Origin: Cytospora piceicola | Taxonomy: Eukaryota; Ascomycota; Sordariomycetes; Diaporthales; Cytosporaceae | Assembly (NCBI GenBank): GCA_023375675.1 | Contig: JALQBC010000063.1 | Coordinates: 62,001-126,000 of the forward strand | Length of the DNA stretch: 64,000 bases | Direction of reading: 5' to 3' | Part shown: one piece after another, positions 55,621 to 64,000 of the stretch | How the letters are laid out: each line of letters starts with the position of its first letter | Numbering within the stretch: the stretch's first letter is position 1 | The notes under the pieces: generated by a model | Seen by the model: the letters and a program-made list of their open reading frames with translations, nothing else | The model's database searches: none | What the model was told of the DNA's origin: nothing | Made by a program: the position numbers and the translations under genes

Positions 55621-58600
55621 AGGAGTCTGTCTGGTATGTACAGTACCGTAGGCCTGCGGGTAGAATAAACAGCAATATCACTGTGATATCACCGCTCGAT
55701 GACTTGAGCAGTTAAAACGTTAGAACTGTAATATAACCGTTCTAACAATTAAGTATATAGTTTATTTACTCGGCTTATTAACTATTATACTGCTTAATAT
55801 ACGTACAGCTTAATATAGCGGAGCGGTTTATATATAAAGCCGCTTAAATGCTAATAAGTGGTATAAAAAGTAAGCGGTATACGTAAATAAGCTATATAAG
55901 TTAATTTAAGCTATATATTTACTGCTTATTAGCCTAATAGCCGTTTAAGTAAGGTATTACTTAAGTTTAAGGTAATACTTATATTAAGATTACGGTATAT
56001 AGGCTAAATACTATTTATATACTTAATTTAAATATAATTTTAATTAATTTTAAGTATTATAGCTTAATACTTAAAGTACTTTTATATAAAATCCTTAGAT
56101 TAAAGCTAATAACTATTATTAAACCTCCTTTATATATACCTTTATATCGGGTTAAATAGTTATAAAAGGAAGACGTTGCTTATCGTTTAGCTTATTGCTT
56201 AGCTTATCGTTTAGCTTTATCGCTTAGCTTTATCGTTTAGCTTTATCGCTTATCGTTTATTATAGTTATAAACGTAAGCCTACTACTACCCGGTATTATA
56301 AAGACACTACTATAAAGACTATAATATAAACCTATAACTTATATAATAGTTAGTTAATATATATATAAAAGAGAGGACGATACTTTATAAGCTAGGTTAG
56401 TCGCTTTAACTTTAAACCGGCTTTCTCGAAAATAATTATAAAGCTTAGCCGAGCTATATAATTAGTAATTCGTTTAAAAGCTCGACCTACTTAAGTACTA
56501 ATACCTTAGCCTTACTATCTAAACTTATCTTTTAAGATCTTTTATTACTATTAAATAAATACTTATTAAACATTTATAGTTTAAAACCGTTCCCTTTAAA
56601 TATTAAATTAGCTAAAGTAAATACGTTAATTAACGTAAATAAGTTTTATATTAAATAAAGACTTATTATCGGTTATAATTATTTAGCGATTAACTAAGTT
56701 ATAAAGTATTATTTAAAAACTATTTATTATAAAGACAGATAAGCTAATAATATCTTAACTAGTATAGGGATCGTCGGTATCGGTAAGTAAGTAGCTAAGC
56801 CGGGGCTTTATAATCGGTAACTCGATTAAAAGCTTAAAACGGTCGGTTTTAGTTAAAAACGTTATAATAAAGAATATATAACTTAGAAAACCGGAGACTA
56901 CCGATAACTATATAAGTTAATATAAATCTCGAGATATAAAAGTTATAATATAAAGAATTAATAGACCTTAAAGAACTTAGTAAGTAAATATATAATTTAG
57001 ACAGGTATAAACCCTATTTAAACTACAGAAACAAGCGATATAGTCGCTATAATAAAAAACCGTATAATAACAAGTCGGGTTATTACTTATATAAATAAAC
57101 GTTAGCTTTTTCTAATACTTTAAGGTATAGTTAAAGCTAAAGATTATAAAAAGCTTACTATAATCGTAGTTATATACGTTAAAAAGGCTAAAAGAAAACG
57201 TGTATAATATTTACCTTTTAAATATTAAAAGATTTAAGTTAGCTTTATAATAAGTAAGCCTTAACCGTATAAAAATAATAATAGAAAAGTAACTATTATT
57301 GCCGATAACCTTATACGTTATAAAAAGATCGTTAATATCCTTAGTATCTTCGGTATTAATATCTTTTTAAAGTAATAAAAAGGCGAATAAGGTCGGAACA
57401 GACTATATTAAGGCCTTAAGCTCGGCCGCTATATTAGACTTATTAATATCGAAGGCATCGAGTAGTATAAAATAAAGAGTTTACTATATCTTTTCGAATT
57501 AAAAACAGTCCTTCTCGAAGCTATAATAGTTCGTAATAAAAACTCGATACTTTTAAATTTTATTAAAAATAATATTAGCTATAATTATTTAATTATTAGT
57601 AATACTAGTTAGCTTAAGTTAAAGCCGCTTCGGAAAGTATATTTAAAGTATAGCAGCCGATAGCTATAAAGCCGTAATCGACCGATATAACGTAATAATT
57701 AAAACTAGTATAAAGCCTTAAACTAATAGAAGTCTTTTCCGCTTATAATATATATACCTTTTAATATCTTTTCGACCTATAATATTTATACCTTTTAATA
57801 TTTTATTGCGTTAATCTTAAAGTAAATAATAATATTAACTTACTTATACTTTAGTTCCTTAAGTAAAACTATTATTAATAACGGTAAGCTATATCGTCGA
57901 AGTATATTATAGTAGTATAAGCCGGTATATACGTTTAAATAAGTAGCTTATTATCGATATTTTATAGCCTTTTAATTAATATTAAGCTAACTAATACTAA
58001 TAATATCGTTAGTTTCGTTAACTTCTATAGTATTAATAGTATTAACAGTATTAACAGGCTTATTAATACCTGCCTTTATTATATTAGCCGAACTAACTTT
58101 TAATATCGCTTTCGAAAAAATATAAGTATTTTAACGGCTAATACTACTTAAACGTTTTACTATAGTATTATAAAGTATATTCGATACTATTATAGCCGCT
58201 TTATAAATACGTTAAAATATACGTTATTTAAACCGAATAATTTTATTAAATCTATCGCGGTTAACTTTTAATAAAGATTTAATAGATAATAATATATTTA
58301 TATTAATAATAAAATATATTAGCTAAGTTAATATACTTATAACCGATAGCTTTAGCTGTTAAAGCTCTTTTCGGAACTTATACTTAAAGGTATATATAAA
58401 TAGCAGCTTAAAGTAGTCTTTTTATAACTATAAGAGATATACTATAGTTATAAAAATAAATTAATAAGTATATTCTTATAGAAAGTAGCTAAATATATAA
58501 TAAAGTAACTAGATCTAACCTTAACTAAAAAGAAAAGATATTTATTAAAAAACCTAATAATAGTTAATAATAGCCTTAAGCTTAAAAGCGACGTCGAAGA

Positions 58601-61600
58601 ATAGTTAATATATCCCTTTTATAATACTACTATATTTAAAGTAAGTAATATTATTTAAATAGCCGCCGATTAAATTAAAAACAGGACAAATCTTTATAAT
58701 ACCCGATAGCTTTAATAAAATACTAAACGTAAAAGAGAATAACTTTTTAGCTAACTTATTAAATAAGCTGTTTAACTTATAGTATAAATAGGTTATCTCT
58801 ATATATACTTAAGAATAGCCGATAATATTTTAGTTAAAGTTATTATATTACTTAGCGGGAATTATATAATAATAGTAACTTAAATTCGTATTAACGCTTA
58901 AACAGCCGTAGTTTTTATTCTTTTATAATATATTTATAGTTTAAGCGATAATTAGCGTATAAATATATATATCCTTTTTATTAATTAATAACTATAACCT
59001 ATAATTAAAAGCCTTAAAAAGCTCGAAAGCGCTTATAATATCTTAAAAGTTAAACTTATAAAAGCTAAAAGTAATAAAGAAAAGGTTAATCGGTTAGCGA
59101 TATTCGACTTTAAGAAAGGTAACAGGTTAAAAATATAAACTTATTACCGACTTATATATAGTACAGTAAAGGCCGGAACTATTATTAAAGTTAAATAAAA
59201 GTAAAAAGTAAGACTTATAATAAAAGAAGTTAGCTATTAACTTATTTTAGCTAAACTAAGCTATTTCGAGTATACCCGGTACCGGTAATACTTTATAAAG
59301 TAATAAATATATAGTATTTATAGTATAAAAAACCTATTAAATAAACCGAGCCTTATTAAAGTCAAGGTTATCGGTATATAATATATAAAAACTAAAAAAG
59401 TAGTTAAAATATACGTCGATAACACGTTTAGTTACCTTATATAGGCTAACTAGTTTAAAAAGATTTATAATAAGTATAAGCTTACCGGAAGTAATATTAC
59501 CTTTTTTAAAGTTACCGACTTTAATAGCTATCTTTTTCCTTTAGTTATTTTTTAACGTATTATAGCTTATTATAATACGTATAAAGATAAGTACGATTAA
59601 GCCTTTTATAACTAAGTCGACCGGTAAAGTTATATTAATAACGTTCTTTATACTAAAATAACGAAAGCTATCGTATTAGTTATAATATACTTTTATAACT
59701 TAATTAAAGTACTTATTCGGGCTAATCTTTTTCCGATATAACTTATAGCTATAAAAGCTATAATAAAAATTAACGAAGTTATTAAAGAAAATAAGGTTAT
59801 TATTTAAGTATAAAGTAAAGATACTAAACGTAGTATAAATAAACTTAGCCTACTATATCGAGTATTAAGCTTTTATTAGATCGTTTATAAGGTTAGTAAA
59901 GTTAAAGTATATACTATACGTTAACCGTAATATAAAAAAACAGCTTATTAAGTCGATAGGATTAAAGTAGTATAGGTCTTAAAATATCGAGGTATTAAGT
60001 CGAGATAATAGCAGCTTATTAGAATTAAAAGCTACCGGCTTAAATCGGATCTCGATATATACCTTAGCCTTTTAAATATAACGTTTAATAGTATTTACAG
60101 TCTTAAGTAAACTATTAAGCTATATAACGCCCTTACCTTTCTTAAGTAAGCTTAAGACTTTCTTTAAAGCTATATACTATATACGAAAGACGTTATACTT
60201 AATATAATAATACTTTAAAGTATATTTAAACCGATTAAGCTTACGTTAATTACGGCTTTACTTTAAAAGAACAGACCCGGTAAAATAGTTAGTTAGTTAA
60301 AAAGGTAAACTAAGTATAGTAGTCTAATAGCTAAATATAACGATAACGTCTTTTAAGACCTTATCTTTAGAAAAGTCGATATTCTTTACTTTATCCTTAT
60401 ACTAATCTAGTTAATCGACGTTTTAATAATTAGTAAAAATAAGTAGGTCGGTTAGTTAAAGGATATTTTCCTTAATAAGTTTAGGCTTTTTAACGTTATT
60501 AGAAGTAAGTATAAGGTATATATCTTTATCGAAGTTAAAGTCTCGAATAGCTATAGCTAGTTATTCTTTATTAAAGTCTTATTATTTAACGTTAGCTATA
60601 TCGCTTAAGGTATATATAATTATTTAAAGGTAGGTGTTTATAAGAAAAAGGCACCTAAGTAATAAGCTAAGTATTAAAAAAGGTATTAATTAATAGAAAT
60701 AAAAAGGTATTAATAAAATGATTATAAAGTAAATATACTTAAAGTAAGTAAGCTTTAAAAGCCGCTAAAATAACTAATCGATAACAGGTATATATATTTA
60801 CGTTAAAGTAAACGTAGGGGTTATTATCGTTATTGCTATTACCGCCGCCGCCGAAAAAGGGATTTTTAATTAAAAGACAGGTAATATTTACTTTTAATAT
60901 CTTAGTATTATTAGCCGTCGAGGGAGGGTATAGTCGAAGTCGTTAAAATAAGCGTTACGAAAAGGTAAAGGCAGAAGTAAAACCTTCTTTATATAGTTAA
61001 TCGGCCTTACGCTCGGCTTTATAAACTAGTACTCGCTTACTAAAATAAGGAATATACTTACGCGGTATAGTAGTAGTAGTTAATAATAGTTAAAGGAAAG
61101 GGAGAATAAAGATAGTAAAAGGAGAATAAAGATAGTAAAGGGAAACTTAAGTTAGTAAATAATAACGTAAAAAAGTTATTACGATTTAGGTTTAAAGGTT
61201 TAATAGTTATAGGTAAGAACGCGTCGCGTATATATATATTAACTAGAATTACCTAGGTAAGTACTATACTATCGTAACCTTAAAAGCCTTTAAGCCTTTA
61301 AGCTATACTTAAGTATTTAAGTTCGAGTAGTTAAATAGCTAGTTACTAGCTATAGGCTATTAAAACATTTAGCTTAAAATATTACGGTAGCCGGCCGATA
61401 TACAGTGTTAGTATTTAGTAGTTAGTACTTATCTAAGTACCTTAAGCCTTAAAAACCTTAAAGCTAAACTTTAAAGCTTAACTTTAACGCTTTTATAGCG
61501 CTATTATAGATAATTTAATAATAACGATTATCGATTAATTAACATTAAAACCTAGAGATTAGTTAGTATATAACTTCTATAACACTTAAGGCTAATAATA

Positions 61601-64000
61601 ATAGGTAATAATAATATTAAAAACTATTAAAAAAAAAGAATATAAAAAAGGGAGCTAAAAAAAGAAAGTAAAAGAAATAGGTACTTATTAGCCCTTTAAA
61701 AAGTAAAGTAAAAGTAAAAGCACTAGATACTAAAATAATAATATTAAAACTATACTAAAACTACGTTAAAACGGCTAGATTAAATAATATATAATAATAT
61801 ATAATATAAGCTTAATATAAACTTAAACTAGAACTATCTTTAAATTAAGCCGGAAAAGCCTTTTTATTAATCTTAAAAGCAGCTATTAAAACGTTAGCTT
61901 ATATATATCTAAGTTTAGATTAATAGTTTATAACTGTTTATAAATAATAATATTTATAATATAGCAGACTTACTTAAGTTAGCCTTAACTTTTATAAGAT
62001 CTCGCTTTTATAAACGCTTCTTATTCTTTTATAACCTTAATTAGTATATATATATACTAATTAGTATAAATATAATATACCCGACGCTTTTATACTTTAT
62101 AAAAGTACTTTTTAATTACTACGTTAAACTCTAGCTTAGTAGGTATATTAAAATAAAAGGTATAAACCTTTTTTTAGTCGGCGTTACTAGCCGTTATACC
62201 TTCGGTCTTCCGAATTCTTTCGCTTTAAGCTATATATAAAGCTAAACCTCTAAATATATCTATACTTATATTAGTAACCTAAATTTATATAATAATAGTA
62301 ATTCCGGCTATATATACTAACTACGTATATAGTATTATTTAAAGAGACTAGACTTATTATAATTAATAACCTTTTATATATACGTCTATACTTTAAAAAA
62401 ATTCTTTAATAACTAAGTAGTATATATAATACGCTTAATAACGGCAGGGGCGAGAATAACCTTTATATTATAAAGGTTAACGTTTCCAGGCTACTTAGCC
62501 TATTTTTTTAATAGCTTCTTTATACCTAATAGAATATAAGCTTTATAATTATACTAATTATTAATTATTTTCTTATAAACGTAGTTAGCCTTTTATAATA
62601 TACCTTTAATATTATAACTATATATTTATTATATAGTTTATCTATATTAAACCTATATATAAGTAAGCTATACTTAGATTACTTACTTTAAGTTCTGTTT
62701 CCGACGTCTGCCGGTAAAATAAAAACATTTACTAATAAGCCTTATAGTTAAGCTTTCGCTCCGCTACGTTATTAAGCTTAACTTATATAGCTAATATTAG
62801 TTAAACTTATTTTTTTATATATAATTTAATAGTAAATATAACTTTAGCTAAGTCTATATATATAATATTATAATACTTAATATAAATAGCTTAACTTACC
62901 TTTTCGGTTAACCGAAATATAAAACGCTTTTTCTTCTTTAACTTTATTAAGGTAGATAAGGCGAGTATAACTTTATAGCTAGTCTATATAAATATACCCT
63001 TTATATTAGTATATTATTAATATATAAGATAGGTAATATATGTATAGAGATTAAGAGAACAGCAGTTTTAAAGGTAACGGTAGCCGGCTATAAGGCTAGG
63101 TTTATAAACCTAATAATATCGGCGCTAAAAAGGCCTTCGGCTTCGTTAAAGTAGTTATCGGTAAATATAATACTATTCCGAACTAATTAGTTATTTATAT
63201 ATATATCTGCCGTAAGGATATTTAGATATTAACTAATATCGGTCTTTAACTTATAACTTAAAAAGGAGGGGGGGATAAAGTATAGTTCGAACTAGACTAT
63301 ATATTCTATTAAACTAGTTAGTATATATATATATAGGTTAACTAGTATATACTGTCTCCTTAGCTTTAAATATTCTTATAATAAAGATTATTATAATATT
63401 TAAAATTATATATATAGTTAGTATATATATATTAAAACTAAATATCTTAAGCCGGATATACTACTAGTTTATATATATATATACTTAGTATTAATACAGG
63501 TTATTAAAGTATACTATTAAAACTTATATAAATTAAAAAAATATTAAACTTAGATTTTAAAATTATATACTATTAAATATATTAATATATATCTAGCTTA
63601 TATTCTTACTATATATATATATACTTATAATATACAGATAAAGGCAGGCGGGTAGGCGAGCGGGTAAGCAGGTATTATTAACTAAGGCTAGCAGATACTT
63701 TATTAAATCGATTACTTAAACTAGCTTTACGTAATATGTATTAGTACGTAAAGAGCGGTATAAGGCTGTAAAACGCCTTACTTAATAAGCCGCTAATATT
63801 TATAAGCAGATTAGCATTAAAAAACAGCTTAAAGTTACTCTATATAGCTCTTAAGTTATAAGCAGCTTACTTATATAAGCGGTTTACTACTTAAGCAGCC
63901 TATACGCTTTAAATAGTACTATTACTACTTAAAAACTAAGACCTATTTATTGCTAACAGCTATACTTAAATTTTAAAGCATTCGAACATTAAGCCGCTTA
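55621..64000. repeat. AT-rich RIP-degraded repeat block, continues past window
   Basis: From about 55715 the composition drops abruptly to very AT-rich, TpA-dominated sequence with almost no open frame, and stays so to the end. Several stretches still have coding texture when read through stops on the plus strand. Examples are 57030-57200, with a possible gag-type zinc-knuckle relic (YYLYK...S...YS pattern), and 58240-59250 and 59400-60400. Another is on the minus strand at 62100-62750. A purine tract of polypurine-tract type lies at about 63258-63275. I could not pair terminal repeats, so the element class or number is not assigned. No intact gene is seen. Confidence 0.8.
56178..56260. repeat. 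Degenerate GCTTATCGTTTA tandem repeat
   Basis: Six to seven units of GCTTATCGTTTA or GCTTTATCGCTTA lie inside the AT-rich block. Confidence 0.8.

Noticed and set aside
63640..64000. Possible telomere or subtelomere at the right end
   Set aside because: No TTAGGG/CCCTAA repeats are present; the end is ordinary RIP-degraded sequence.
1..64000. tRNA, rRNA or CRISPR features
   Set aside because: No cloverleaf with a GTTCRA-type loop, no rRNA-like stretch and no regularly spaced direct repeats with unique spacers were recognised by eye. A covariance-model scan was not possible.

Overview
The window is nuclear DNA of a filamentous ascomycete, most likely a Sordariomycete. The evidence is compact genes with short GT-AG introns (49 to 242 bp, several with clear CTAAC/CTGAC branch sites), a set of Pezizomycotina housekeeping genes, and very AT-rich blocks whose coding relics carry C-to-T and G-to-A changes with many TAA/TAG stops. 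That is the footprint of repeat-induced point mutation (RIP). No species can be named from the sequence alone.

Layout. 0.7-8.5 kb: COX10 (heme A synthesis) and a 1652-residue unknown protein with C2H2-like fingers, both on the minus strand. 11.2-12.1 kb: a small secreted CBM9-like protein. 12.6-15.5 kb: the mRNA-capping RNA triphosphatase (CET1-type), facing across a 2.7 kb microsatellite-rich spacer the proteasome subunit gene RPN2 (18.1-21.9 kb). 22.3-27.2 kb, minus strand: sulfite oxidase and the GPI transamidase subunit PIG-S. 27.3-34.4 kb: two RIP-mutated Tc1/mariner copies in inverted orientation bracket a fatty acid transporter/acyl-CoA synthetase (FAT1/FATP) gene. 35.1-36.1 kb: a 1-Cys peroxiredoxin. 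36.5-41.9 kb: a complete but RIP-killed Mutator-like element with ~100 bp terminal inverted repeats and an 8 bp target duplication. 43.0-43.6 kb: a TA-flanked MITE. 46.8-50.1 kb: a kelch/BTB protein of Ral2 type. 51.0-53.3 kb: a CinA/PncC-domain gene and a PPPDE/LRAT-like gene, divergent. 54.4-55.6 kb: a short-chain dehydrogenase gene broken by a 4 bp duplication. 55.7-64.0 kb: an uninterrupted AT-rich, RIP-degraded repeat block that runs off the end.

The genes do not form a pathway cluster. They are mostly conserved single-copy cell functions (heme A, mRNA capping, proteasome, sulfite detoxification, GPI anchoring, fatty acid uptake, peroxide removal). The accessory character lies in the mobile elements and in the right-hand flank. 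The most informative observations are the self-contained RIP comparison between the two inverted Tc1/mariner copies, the MULE with its array of ~200 bp subterminal repeats, and the slippage frameshift in the dehydrogenase next to the degraded block. Multi-exon genes were assembled by hand from splice signals and reading frame; each adds up to an intact frame unless stated.
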